Shown in pieces: positions 17,728-25,938 of a DNA stretch of 64,000 nucleotides. Origin of the DNA: Gammaproteobacteria bacterium (GTDB lineage: Bacteria; Pseudomonadota; Gammaproteobacteria; Legionellales; Legionellaceae); contig JANSXK010000001.1 of assembly GCA_024742995.1 (NCBI GenBank), positions 62,001 through 126,000 of the forward strand, given 5' to 3'. The notes beneath the pieces were generated by a model that did not search any database, was not told the origin of the DNA, and saw nothing but the letters and a program-made list of their open reading frames with translations. Position numbers and translations under genes: made by a program. Positions within the stretch are counted from its first letter, which is position 1. Every line of letters begins with the position of its first letter.

Positions 17728-18573
17728 CTAAAACAATTCTGGACGATACTCAAAATGCTGGGTGTCATAATGGGCCCACTTCCCACCCCAGATAAAGCCT
17801 TGTGCTTCGAAAACTGGAATGATTTCCCAAGGGATTTGATTACGATAGATGAGTGGCTTAGATCTAAATTCGCTGATAGGTAGATTGGCTTTACTTAAAT
17901 CCCATTGCCAATAATCGGATATATCTTCTTTGAGATCAATGGTCATTCCAAAACTATGTGGGCTGATGCGGTTGGTGTTGGCAATGACACGCCAATTGAA
18001 CGTTTCACTCGGGTGTTCTAGGTAAGGAATGTAGTCAGGGTGTGATTGTACTAATTGTTCCAGATCATTGGAAATTTGAATAAATTTCTGGTCGATGCCG
18101 TTGATTTTAGTGACTTTCAGTGGATAAACAGTACCGAATACATTGGGCATCCAAAAAATAGTGGTCAAATGAGTCTCGACTTCAGATTCCGTTTCACCGT
18201 ACATTTTGCGGAAAAAAGGTTCATAGCGAATGCGGCCTGGATCATCTTTTGGTGTGTAGTGCTCAGGATCAGTAGGAATGCCAGGCTGGTAATGTATCTT
18301 TCGAATTTGATCAAGTAAAAGAGGCGTATTTAAGATTTCCTCCGGGAGACGATTGGATGGTTGTGCATCCACAATCATGCTATCGCCATTTGCCCAATAG
18401 ATGTGGTTTTGATCTACAGAACAAATAGTTTCAGGATAGGCTTGTTTTAAGTGTTCGAGATCGGTTTGAGTGCTTGCTAGGCTAGAAGAAGATGGTGACA
18501 TTGAAATCAAAACAATGTAGAGATAAGTATAAATGTTTTTCACGCACGCTCGCTTTGTTGTTTGTTTTATCAC
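17728..18573 (-). CDS. Secreted M15-family D,D-peptidase (VanY/M15C-like)
   Basis: This 281-residue protein has an N-terminal signal-like segment (about 12-30). Its C-terminal zinc peptidase domain carries SPHSFGMTIDLKED (the SxHxxGxxxD zinc motif) and GGKWAHYDTQHFEYRPE (the GGxW...HFE motif), typical of M15C enzymes that cut D-Ala-containing or L-Ala-D-Glu peptidoglycan peptides. The N-terminal 130 residues are unassigned. It overlaps mltA by ATGA, so the two murein hydrolases should be made together. Confidence 0.83.
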   Translation of the reverse strand: MIKQTTKRACVKNIYTYLYIVLISMSPSSSSLASTQTDLEHLKQAYPETICSVDQNHIYWANGDSMIVDAQPSNRLPEEILNTPLLLDQIRKIHYQPGIPTDPEHYTPKDDPGRIRYEPFFRKMYGETESEVETHLTTIFWMPNVFGTVYPLKVTKINGIDQKFIQISNDLEQLVQSHPDYIPYLEHPSETFNWRVIANTNRISPHSFGMTIDLKEDISDYWQWDLSKANLPISEFRSKPLIYRNQIPWEIIPVFEAQGFIWGGKWAHYDTQHFEYRPELF

Positions 18574-19487
18574 ACATGTGCTTTTTTAGGTAACAATAGC
18601 CAATAAGATCCATCATTCCTAATATTTTGTGCAATGGCCGTTGCTTTTTTACCGGTTCCCCAGTACATATCACCACGTACGGCGCCTCGAATTTTACTGC
18701 CAGTGTCTTGCGCAATCATCAAACGTTGGAACGGTTTGCTTTGTTGAGAAAAATCTTGTCTGACTTTGGTCATCAACCACAATGGTGTTCCTAAAGGGAT
18801 CCAGCGACGATCAACTGCCATCGAATATCCTGGACTTAAAGTTACGTTTTGTGCGCCATGAAATTTGTTATTTTCTGTTTCTTTAAAAACCATATGCGAA
18901 CCGCTACCACTGGCGTATTCAATAGCCATATTAGATCCATCTTGAAAATGAATACTGGCAGAACCCTCGATAACCAAGGTGTTACGTTCTTTAGCAGAAG
19001 CGACCCAAATAGGTTTTTTTGAGCCATGCATATAAACAGGCACGGAATAATGTGATGTTCTGCGGCGACTACCATTTGCTGAGGCTGCATAATAACCCGT
19101 AAATTTACCTTGCGTTGGTTTATGTCCTATGACAGCAACAGGTTTAAACCAGGTTTGAAAAAATGTTTTGATTTTGGTTTTGGATTGGGTATTTAGCTTC
19201 ATGGCTGCACGACAGGCAGGTTGCCAATCCTTGGCTTTTAGGGAAAAATGCGCATTCCCAACATTTTTCTCAGGATTTTGTTTTAAAAAGACTTTGCAAG
19301 AATTTTTAAAGGCTTGTAAAGAAGGCCTTAAATCAGAGTTTTCCCAACCAGGCAACGCAGTAAAGGCCTTGTTTTTGGTTTTACTAGTAGGTGAAGTGGG
19401 CGGCGTCGGTTTCAAAGACCATATTTGCATACTAAACAAGGTCAAAGTCACGCCAGCAATGATGGATATAGTGCGTTTTATTTTCAT
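18570..19487 (-). CDS. mltA: Lytic murein transglycosylase A (MltA), non-lipoprotein form
   Basis: This 305-residue protein has an MltA domain (FTGYYAAS, then a central beta domain) and a C-terminal 3D domain with MIAQDTGSKIRGAVRGDMYWG, which holds the conserved aspartates including the likely catalytic one. It cleaves glycan strands to 1,6-anhydroMurNAc ends. E. coli MltA is an outer membrane lipoprotein; here the signal peptide (about residues 5-25) has no lipobox cysteine, so the enzyme should be soluble in the periplasm. It is first in an operon with an M15 peptidase. The predicted mRNA is almost leaderless. Confidence 0.9.
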   Translation of the reverse strand: MKIKRTISIIAGVTLTLFSMQIWSLKPTPPTSPTSKTKNKAFTALPGWENSDLRPSLQAFKNSCKVFLKQNPEKNVGNAHFSLKAKDWQPACRAAMKLNTQSKTKIKTFFQTWFKPVAVIGHKPTQGKFTGYYAASANGSRRRTSHYSVPVYMHGSKKPIWVASAKERNTLVIEGSASIHFQDGSNMAIEYASGSGSHMVFKETENNKFHGAQNVTLSPGYSMAVDRRWIPLGTPLWLMTKVRQDFSQQSKPFQRLMIAQDTGSKIRGAVRGDMYWGTGKKATAIAQNIRNDGSYWLLLPKKAHV

Positions 19488-19496
19488 AAGATGATC

Positions 19497-19525
19497 ATTA
19501 TACCATCTTTTGGCCGTTTATCCAA
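19497..19525 (-). promoter_or_regulatory. mltA promoter, predicted near-leaderless
   Basis: On the minus strand, -35 TTGGAT (19520-19525), a 17-base spacer and a perfect -10 TATAAT (19497-19502) end only 9 bases before the mltA ATG. Transcription would start within about three bases of the ATG, and no Shine-Dalgarno sequence is present. Confidence 0.6.
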
Positions 19526-19630
19526 TAAAAATAGACTAAATTTTGAACAAAAGTAAGCGATTCCTTGCAAATTTCGAACTAATCGTCCAAACTAAACATA
19601 TCGAACAAAACAATTGATTTTAGGATGTTT

Positions 19631-19816
19631 ATGGAATCATTTTCTGCTAACAAAGCGAAAACTAATTTTGGTGAACTTTTACTCCGAGTTCAGCGTGCTC
19701 CGATTCAAATCACACGCAATGGCAAAGAAGTGGCCGTTGTTGTATCGATGGAAGATTATTTGGAGTTGCAGCCTTTGAAACCCCAAGACGCTCAAAATGA
19801 GGACGGCATAGAATGA
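19631..19816 (+). CDS. Phd/YefM-type antitoxin without adjacent toxin
   Basis: This 61-residue protein (ATG at 19631, AGGA five bases ahead; an in-frame ATG at 19625 overlaps that site) matches the Phd/YefM antitoxin fold. ANKAKTNFGELLLRVQ is the DNA-binding half, and PIQITRNGKEVAVVVSMEDYLEL is the conserved strand-turn. Normally a RelE, Doc or YoeB toxin gene follows. Here pdxH overlaps it by ATGA instead. Three spaced GAAC(A/T)AA-like words at about 19545, 19576 and 19603 in the upstream region could be an operator. It may now be a stand-alone repressor. Confidence 0.8.
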   Translation: MESFSANKAKTNFGELLLRVQRAPIQITRNGKEVAVVVSMEDYLELQPLKPQDAQNEDGIE

Positions 19817-20475
19817 GTAAAACACCAAATACCATCGGATCACTCTCCCAAACCCGTGAGGAATATGGTGCGTTAGCGTTATTAGAAACGAACATGCATT
19901 CTGATCCCATTGAGCAATTTAAACGATGGTTTGATGACTATGCTCAAAGTGGATCTACTACTCATAACGCGATGGTACTTTCTTCGATAGATGAAGAACA
20001 GCATCCTGATTCTAGAGTGGTTTTATTAAAAGGACTGGAAAACGGTGAGTTTATATTTTTTACCCATTATAGGAGTGTCAAAGGCTTGCAAATAGAGGCA
20101 AATCCATTTGTGGCTTTGAATTTTTATTGGGCGCATCAGGCAAGGCAAGTTCGAGTGCGAGGGATTGTGCATCGCATTGACGTAGCGTTATCTGATCAGT
20201 ATTTTCATTCTCGACCACTTGAAAGCCAATTAAGTAGTATGGCATTAGAGCAAAGTATGGAAATTTCAGGAAGAGACGCTTTAGAAGATGCTTATCATCA
20301 AGTTTTTGAGAAATATGCCGATAGTAAGACAGTAGTACGCCCCGAATCTTGGGGAGGGTATGCTGTGGTGCCGAATCAAATTGAATTTTGGCAAGGACGA
20401 GATAATCGTTTGCATGACCGGATTCAATATATTCGTCACGAGGAAAAATGGCGTATGCAACGTTTAGCGCCATAG
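19813..20475 (+). CDS. pdxH: Pyridoxine/pyridoxamine 5'-phosphate oxidase
   Basis: PdxH makes pyridoxal 5'-phosphate with FMN. The 220-residue protein has DPIEQFKRWFDDY, the FMN-binding SRVVLLKG and FFTHYRSVKG, ALNFYWAHQARQVRVRG, and a C-terminal PESWGGYAVVPNQIEFWQGR with LHDR. The length is normal. It is translationally coupled to a Phd-like antitoxin gene, an unusual partner. Confidence 0.95.
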   Translation: MSKTPNTIGSLSQTREEYGALALLETNMHSDPIEQFKRWFDDYAQSGSTTHNAMVLSSIDEEQHPDSRVVLLKGLENGEFIFFTHYRSVKGLQIEANPFVALNFYWAHQARQVRVRGIVHRIDVALSDQYFHSRPLESQLSSMALEQSMEISGRDALEDAYHQVFEKYADSKTVVRPESWGGYAVVPNQIEFWQGRDNRLHDRIQYIRHEEKWRMQRLAP

Positions 20476-20516
20476 GAACGGATTTTTTGCTGTTAATTGC
20501 AAAGAGGAGCGTTAAC

Positions 20517-20891
20517 ATGGACGATTCATTAGCATTATTACCAGATATTAAATTACGTTTTAATATTAATCATCCTTGTATTGAAGAAGCGTATTGGTAC
20601 GGTTATGAATGTGCCGCTGCTAATATTACCGAAGATGTGAATCCATTTGAATCAGGTTCTACAGAGAGCGAACATTGGATGGAAGGTTGGTGGGCAGGAT
20701 TTTATGGCGAAACACCAACCCTAGCGCATCCTTTGGAAGTTGAACATCAGCAAAGTCAAATACAGGCATCGGCCAATGATCATATGTTTCATGATCACTT
20801 GGAAACCTTTTTGGTGAAGTTTCTAGAAATCTCCGGTGTATTGGTGCTTTCGGCGATTGTAGGTTACCAATTGATGGAATTGGTTGCTTAA
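20517..20891 (+). CDS. Small LetE/RMF-like protein with C-terminal membrane segment
   Basis: This is a 124-residue protein called from the ATG at 20517, which has GAGGAG nine bases ahead (a longer frame from 20448 overlaps pdxH). Residues 20-64 (CIEEAYWYGYECA, EGWWAGFYGE) have the glycine and aromatic spacing seen in ribosome-modulation-factor-like proteins, and similar short Legionella proteins are annotated transmission trait enhancer LetE. A hydrophobic segment at about 104-120 ends the protein. Assignment is from memory of family patterns only. It is followed by a terminator-like stem-loop. Confidence 0.55.
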   Translation: MDDSLALLPDIKLRFNINHPCIEEAYWYGYECAAANITEDVNPFESGSTESEHWMEGWWAGFYGETPTLAHPLEVEHQQSQIQASANDHMFHDHLETFLVKFLEISGVLVLSAIVGYQLMELVA

Positions 20892-20897
20892 TATATT

Positions 20898-20940
20898 GAA
20901 GTGGTACAGCAATGCGTTGGTTGCTGTCCCTTCATGTTTT
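20898..20940 (+). terminator. Probable terminator after the pdxH operon
   Basis: GAAG-GG-ACAGCAA pairs with TTGCTGT-CC-CTTC (20898-20933) over 13 bp with two single-T bulges. It is followed by ATGTTTT. The stem is strong but the T-tract is short. Confidence 0.45.
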
Positions 20941-21100
20941 GATGTCAATTGACGACTCTTCCACAAAATCTGTGGATAACCATGTGAATTGCTTGCTGAT
21001 AGCTGTAGCATATCTTTTGTATGTCTATACGTAGCAAGAAGTAATACAGATTAGAGGTTGGTAATCATCTTTTAACCAATTATTACACGTGGTTCGGAGG

Positions 21101-22258
21101 TCATGAATTGGGCAATAATGAATGGCCTGGATTGATCCTGTCCCGATGATCACAACAAAGTTGGCTACCAAAGAATGTCATAGCAGCTACTGCAACACCG
21201 ATCGGTGCCGCTATACCACCAACAGCAAAGCCTGCGCTAATACAACAGATGCTTAAAAAGAGGCAGAATTTTTGTGTGACTGTCATGCTATTGAAACATG
21301 TGAATAGAAAGTGTGGGCATGCCATTAATGCAGGTAGCAAACGTGGTGTGTGTGTTGGGTTGAGGCGATCTACCTTTGGATTTATTAATGTTGCGTAATG
21401 TGACCCGCCAGGAATACGGTATATTGCGATACTTATTTGAGGTTTAATGTGACAGGCTTCGGTGTTGTCTGAGAGTGGGTAGACCATGTTTGGGCCCGAT
21501 TCACCACAAACTTCAATGCGGATATTGTGTGCTGCAAAATAGCTACCAGTGATTTGGAAATCGGTATTCATTTCCAATGTTGCCAAATCACCGAGGACGT
21601 TTTCATCAGCAACCGCCAAGCCAGCAGTAAGATTTTCGAATTGTGTCTGAGCGATGCCTGCTTCGTTGGGACGACCTTTGTTTATCACCTGTTTAATATG
21701 AGCTACAATATCAAAGCGTAAGTATGCGGCTAATAGATATATGATATGATCTTTCTCAGGACGAACCCGATATTTTCCGTAGAGGGGCATGTATCCTCTA
21801 ATATGCGCAAGTGATTTAGAAGTTGTAGAGAATTCTTTATAACAGTCCAAAAAATCTAGTACTTCTTGAGAGGCGGCTTTTTGTTGAGACAGAGGTAGTC
21901 TAACAGGACCTTTGCCCACCGGATGTCTTGGATCTTTGGGAAATGCTTGATAAGGCTGGTAGTCCTTATAGGGTGCTACATTGTCTTGGTGCCTGAGACA
22001 AAGGCCATGTAGAAAATCATATACAAATTGTTGTTGATGATGTAGCATGCCGCGTAATAAGAGGCTTTGAATGACGGCGCGAGGGCCACAATTACCATCT
22101 CCAATCGCGTCAACAAACGCCGTATAGTCTGTACGTTGCAAAGGATTTGCTTGTTGCGCATGATAAAAATCTTTTGGTGATAGCGTTTCTCGAGGCTTGA
22201 GAATATCCTCAAGCGGATTAATAGTGTAGCCTACTTCTGTAGATACGGCATTCATCAT
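21101..22258 (-). CDS. OTU-like cysteine protease with C-terminal membrane hairpin (candidate effector)
   Basis: From the ATG at 22258 the protein is 385 residues. AIGDGNCGPRAVIQSLL (Asp54, nucleophile Cys57) matches the OTU deubiquitinase catalytic motif, and GGSHYATLI supplies the late catalytic His (about His287). The segment between them is long and partly helical. After the catalytic domain come two hydrophobic Ala/Gly-rich segments (about 331-363) and a short polar tail ending LLPNS. OTU proteases remove ubiquitin; bacteria that carry them are mostly intracellular and export them. No Shine-Dalgarno sequence is clear, and a TTG at 22270 is possible. It is monocistronic and transcribed from its own region. 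Confidence 0.72.
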   Translation of the reverse strand: MMNAVSTEVGYTINPLEDILKPRETLSPKDFYHAQQANPLQRTDYTAFVDAIGDGNCGPRAVIQSLLLRGMLHHQQQFVYDFLHGLCLRHQDNVAPYKDYQPYQAFPKDPRHPVGKGPVRLPLSQQKAASQEVLDFLDCYKEFSTTSKSLAHIRGYMPLYGKYRVRPEKDHIIYLLAAYLRFDIVAHIKQVINKGRPNEAGIAQTQFENLTAGLAVADENVLGDLATLEMNTDFQITGSYFAAHNIRIEVCGESGPNMVYPLSDNTEACHIKPQISIAIYRIPGGSHYATLINPKVDRLNPTHTPRLLPALMACPHFLFTCFNSMTVTQKFCLFLSICCISAGFAVGGIAAPIGVAVAAMTFFGSQLCCDHRDRINPGHSLLPNS

Positions 22259-22373
22259 AATTGGATTCAAATTAATTTTTAAACGCAGAGTATACTATGT
22301 TTTGTTTAAACAATAAACACTGTGTCCTGTATTTTTAAATCAAGTGCTTAAATGCTACGAATGGAAGCAACCA

Positions 22374-23777
22374 TTAAAAGGCTGCGTGTCCTGGTGTTCT
22401 TGGGAATGGGATGACATCTCTCACATTGGCAACACCAGTAATATAACTGACCAGTCGTTCCAAACCTAAGCCAAATCCGGCGTGGGGCACGGTGCCGTAG
22501 CGTCTTAAATCGCGGTACCATTGATAGGTGTCTTTATTCAGATTAGCGTCATCCATGCGTTGATCAAGGATAGTGAGGCGTTCTTCACGTTGACTACCAC
22601 CGATGATTTCGCCAATACCTGGAACCAATACATCCATAGCTGCGACGGTTTTTTCATCTTCGTTCAAGCGCATATAAAACCCTTTGATATCCGCAGGGTA
22701 ATTGGTCAAGATCACTGGTTTTTTACACAATACTTCTGCCAAATAGCGTTCATGTTCTGATTGTAAATCTGCGCCCCAGGTTATCGGAAACTCGAAGTTT
22801 TGCTTGGATTGTTGTAATTGATGGACAGCTTCGGAGTAAGTCATAATTTCAAAGCTGGCTTGGGCCAGTTCGTTGAGTCGGTCTAATAATCCTGGTGAAA
22901 CGTGTTGATTGAAGAACGTGAGATCATCCATCCGCTCTTCAAGTACCGTTTGACAGAGATACTGTAAAAACGTTTGGCTCAATTGGCAAATGTCATCTAA
23001 ATCAGCGAAGGCGAGTTCTGGTTCCACCATCCAAAATTCTGCCAAATGGCGTGATGTATTCGAGTTTTCAGCACGAAAAGTGGGGCCGAAGGTATAAACT
23101 TTGGATAATGCAAGACAATAAGCTTCTACATTTAATTGGCCTGAGACGGTTAAAAAAGTTTCTCGCCCAAAAAAGTCTTGGGAGAAATCCACAGCACCTG
23201 TGGGTGTTTTGGGTAAATTTAGGATGTCTAGGGTGCTGACACGAAATAATTCTCCAGCACCTTCACAGTCACTAGCGGTTACGATGGGGGTATGTACCCA
23301 AAGATAGCCGTACTCGTGGAAAAAACGATGAATGGCTTGTGACAAACAATCTCGAATTCGAGCCACAGCGCCAATGGTATTGGTTCTAGGACGCAAATGC
23401 GCCACATCACGTAAATATTCCAAGCTATGACGTTTGGCTGAAATAGGGTAGGTGTCTGGGTTTTCAACCCAGCCTACGACTTCGATGTGTTCTGCTTGAA
23501 TTTCAAAGCCCTGACCTCGGCCTTGCGATGGGACTAATTTCCCAGTCGCTTTTAATGCGCATCCCGCAGTGATTTTTAAAATATCAGTTTGGTAATTGGG
23601 GATTGTCTCAGGCACGACTAATTGAATGCCAGCGTGGCACGAGCCATCATGCAATGTTACAAAAGATAGTCCTGCTTTAGAATCACGTCGTGTTTTGACC
23701 CAGCCTTGAACAGTGACGTTTTGATCAACGGGCGCTTTGTCTGATAAACAATAGGATATCGCGTAAGTTTGGGTCAT
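22374..23777 (-). CDS. asnS: Asparaginyl-tRNA synthetase
   Basis: This class IIb synthetase has an N-terminal OB-fold anticodon domain ([22 protein letters not shown]) and a class II core. The core has motif 2 [25 protein letters not shown] and motif 3 [10 protein letters not shown], with AsnRS-type [12 protein letters not shown]. The protein has 467 residues. The ATG at 23777 is preferred over an upstream TTG. It has its own promoter. Its presence means Asn-tRNA need not be made by GatCAB, which is also encoded in this window. Confidence 0.97.
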   Translation of the reverse strand: MTQTYAISYCLSDKAPVDQNVTVQGWVKTRRDSKAGLSFVTLHDGSCHAGIQLVVPETIPNYQTDILKITAGCALKATGKLVPSQGRGQGFEIQAEHIEVVGWVENPDTYPISAKRHSLEYLRDVAHLRPRTNTIGAVARIRDCLSQAIHRFFHEYGYLWVHTPIVTASDCEGAGELFRVSTLDILNLPKTPTGAVDFSQDFFGRETFLTVSGQLNVEAYCLALSKVYTFGPTFRAENSNTSRHLAEFWMVEPELAFADLDDICQLSQTFLQYLCQTVLEERMDDLTFFNQHVSPGLLDRLNELAQASFEIMTYSEAVHQLQQSKQNFEFPITWGADLQSEHERYLAEVLCKKPVILTNYPADIKGFYMRLNEDEKTVAAMDVLVPGIGEIIGGSQREERLTILDQRMDDANLNKDTYQWYRDLRRYGTVPHAGFGLGLERLVSYITGVANVRDVIPFPRTPGHAAF

Positions 23778-23802
23778 AAGAATACATTGCAAAATGAAAA
23801 AT

Positions 23803-23831
23803 ATAATACACTAATCTTTGGTGGTTGGTAA
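23803..23831 (-). promoter_or_regulatory. asnS promoter
   Basis: Minus strand -35 TTACCA (23826-23831), 17-base spacer, -10 TATTAT (23803-23808). The -10 element ends 25 bases before the asnS ATG, giving a leader of about 18 nt. Confidence 0.5.
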
Positions 23832-23935
23832 GTCTGGATATTATTCATGGCATTATACGCATCAAAGTTGCATTTCATCTCAAATACAGATATTAATGAC
23901 ATAAATCAGAATCATTTATATTGAGGGAACGACAC

Positions 23936-24367
23936 ATGTTGCAACCGGAGTATTATACTTTTTTATTGGCACAAATTTTTGGTGCTTTTTCGTTTATTCT
24001 TGCGGTTGTGGTGATGAGACGCATGCCTTATTTTCGTAAACTGGTGTTACAAATTCAGGCTGAAGATCCCCTGATTTCAGTATTCGCACTGATGAATTTA
24101 CTCATAGGTGTTATTTTGGTTGTCACCCACAATTTTTGGGTGTTCAATCACAGATTTCCCATCACTGTTATATGTTGGTTGATATTGCTGAATGCTTTAC
24201 TCTGGCTACTGCTGCCTGCGAAAATGCTGGCAATTTTGAAAAAAATTGTTGCCGGTGGCGGCTATTATTGGTTGATCGTATTCCTACTGGTATTTGGCAT
24301 TGTGTTTCTGACCAGGAGCATGCAATTACTTATTGCGTTTCGTGCTGCTTTGGGTGCGCCTGGATGA
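23936..24367 (+). CDS. Four-helix integral membrane protein, unknown
   Basis: This 143-residue protein starts at the ATG at 23936, which has GAGGGA seven bases ahead. Four hydrophobic segments are visible (about 7-27, 46-66, 74-94 and 109-130), with basic loops RRMPYFRKL and AKMLAILKKI. I do not recognise a family. It is monocistronic, divergent from asnS, and overlaps maiA tail-to-tail by 38 bases. Confidence 0.65.
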   Translation: MLQPEYYTFLLAQIFGAFSFILAVVVMRRMPYFRKLVLQIQAEDPLISVFALMNLLIGVILVVTHNFWVFNHRFPITVICWLILLNALLWLLLPAKMLAILKKIVAGGGYYWLIVFLLVFGIVFLTRSMQLLIAFRAALGAPG

Positions 24368-24965
24368 ATGCTGGCAATGTTTCACAATGATTGTTGATGC
24401 TTTGAATCATAGGGTAAGGTTCTAGAGAAAACTCGAAACGTTTGGCATTGTAAATTTGGGGGACCAAACAAATATCAGCAAGAGTCACTTGGTTGGTGTA
24501 ACAAAAGGGTTCGTTACGTGGGTATTGGGTCAGTTGTGACTCAATGGCATCAAACCCTTTTTTCAGCCAGTGATGGTACCAAGTTTGAATTTGCTCGGGA
24601 TCTGCTTGCCATTCTTCACGCAATGTATTTAAGACCCGCAAATTATTCAAAGGATGAATTTCACAGGCAATGATTTGCGCGAAAGCACGTACTTGTGCAC
24701 GTTCATACGGCGAGGCAGGCAATAGTGGTGGCGTTGGGTAGCATTCATCTAAATATTCAATGATGGCTAGGGATTGGGTCAAAGTATGATCGTTGTCGAT
24801 CAAAGTAGGGACCAAACCTTGCACGTTATGACTCAGGTAAGCGCTTGTACATTGTTCTCCTTCACGGAGATTGATTGGAATAATGCTGGCATCAATCTGT
24901 TTCAATGCCAGCGCAATACGTACGCGATAAGCGCTAGATGAGCGGTAATAATCATACAGTTTCAT
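24330..24965 (-). CDS. maiA: Maleylacetoacetate isomerase (zeta-class GST)
   Basis: This 211-residue glutathione-dependent isomerase converts maleylacetoacetate to fumarylacetoacetate in tyrosine breakdown. The zeta GST signature YRSSSAYRVRIALALK is at the N terminus, with VPTLIDND and QSLAIIEYLDE for glutathione binding. It is the last gene of a five-gene operon and overlaps fahA by 14 bases. The operon context strongly supports the assignment. Confidence 0.92.
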   Translation of the reverse strand: MKLYDYYRSSSAYRVRIALALKQIDASIIPINLREGEQCTSAYLSHNVQGLVPTLIDNDHTLTQSLAIIEYLDECYPTPPLLPASPYERAQVRAFAQIIACEIHPLNNLRVLNTLREEWQADPEQIQTWYHHWLKKGFDAIESQLTQYPRNEPFCYTNQVTLADICLVPQIYNAKRFEFSLEPYPMIQSINNHCETLPAFIQAHPKQHETQ

Positions 24966-25938
24966 ATGGAGTCACTTCCTGCTGAATGGAGCCGAATATA
25001 TTTTCTTTGGACTTAGAATGCATTTCAATTCGTATGGTGTCACCAAACTGCATGAAAGGTGTCGTGGCTTTTCCAGAGGAAATGGTTTCCAACATGCGCT
25101 TCTCAGCGATGCAAGATGATCCAGCGCTACGATCTACATTAGAAACTGTACCTGATCCAATAATCGTACCGGCAGCTAATTCTCGGGTTTTGCTGGCATG
25201 TGCAATGAGCTGCGGGAAAGAAAACACCATGTCCACTCCAGCATTAGGATGCCCAAAGAGTTCATCGTTAAAATAGGATTGCAAAGGCAAATGGACTCGT
25301 TGACCATCCCAAGCGTCGCCCAGCTCATCTGGTGTGACGGCAACAGGGGAAAAGCTGCTGGCAGGTTTGCTTTGGTAAAACCCAAAGCCTTTGGCTAATT
25401 CACTCGGTATTAAGTTTCTTAAAGAAACGTCATTGACCAGCATCAGTAATTTAATATGTTGTTCCGCACCTTTGGCATCAATTGCCATTGGGACATCATC
25501 AGTAATCACAGCAACTTCTGCTTCAAAATCTATGCCATATGCTTCATCAACCACGGAAATGGGATCATAAGGTCCTGTAAATCGGTCAGAACCACCCTGG
25601 TACATCAAAGGATCTGTCCAAAATTCCTTAGGCATTTCGGCGTTGCGAGCTTTACGCACCAATTCAACGTGATTCACATAGGCACTGGCATCAGCCCATT
25701 GAAAAGCACGAGGTAAGGGGGAGGCGCATTGTTTGGGATCAAACTCAAAGGTTTGTGTTTCTTCTCCGGCATTGAGACGCTCGTAGATGGTTTGTAATGC
25801 AGGCGCTGCAGTTTGCCAGTTTTCTAGCGCGTGTTGTAGATTTGATGCAATGTTAGGCACCAATATGGCTGTGGTAAGGTCGCGACTGACCACACATAAC
25901 TGTCCATCTCTGGGGCCTTTGATACTTGCTAATTTCAT
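24952..25938 (-). CDS. Fumarylacetoacetate hydrolase family protein
   Basis: This 328-residue protein starts MKLASIKGPRDGQLCVV. It has the FAH fold with metal-binding acidic residues in IDFEAEVAVITDDVP and the catalytic-domain motifs HASKTRELAAGTIIGSGTV and SSCIAEKRMLE. It would split fumarylacetoacetate into fumarate and acetoacetate. The length is that of the shorter bacterial FAH form. It overlaps the HPPD gene by 4 bases and maiA by 14. Confidence 0.9.
   Translation of the reverse strand: MKLASIKGPRDGQLCVVSRDLTTAILVPNIASNLQHALENWQTAAPALQTIYERLNAGEETQTFEFDPKQCASPLPRAFQWADASAYVNHVELVRKARNAEMPKEFWTDPLMYQGGSDRFTGPYDPISVVDEAYGIDFEAEVAVITDDVPMAIDAKGAEQHIKLLMLVNDVSLRNLIPSELAKGFGFYQSKPASSFSPVAVTPDELGDAWDGQRVHLPLQSYFNDELFGHPNAGVDMVFSFPQLIAHASKTRELAAGTIIGSGTVSNVDRSAGSSCIAEKRMLETISSGKATTPFMQFGDTIRIEMHSKSKENIFGSIQQEVTPYETV

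Noticed and set aside
21090-21135. A GGAGG-ATG start reading into the end of the OTU-like gene
   Set aside because: The spacing is only two bases and the frame stops after ten codons.
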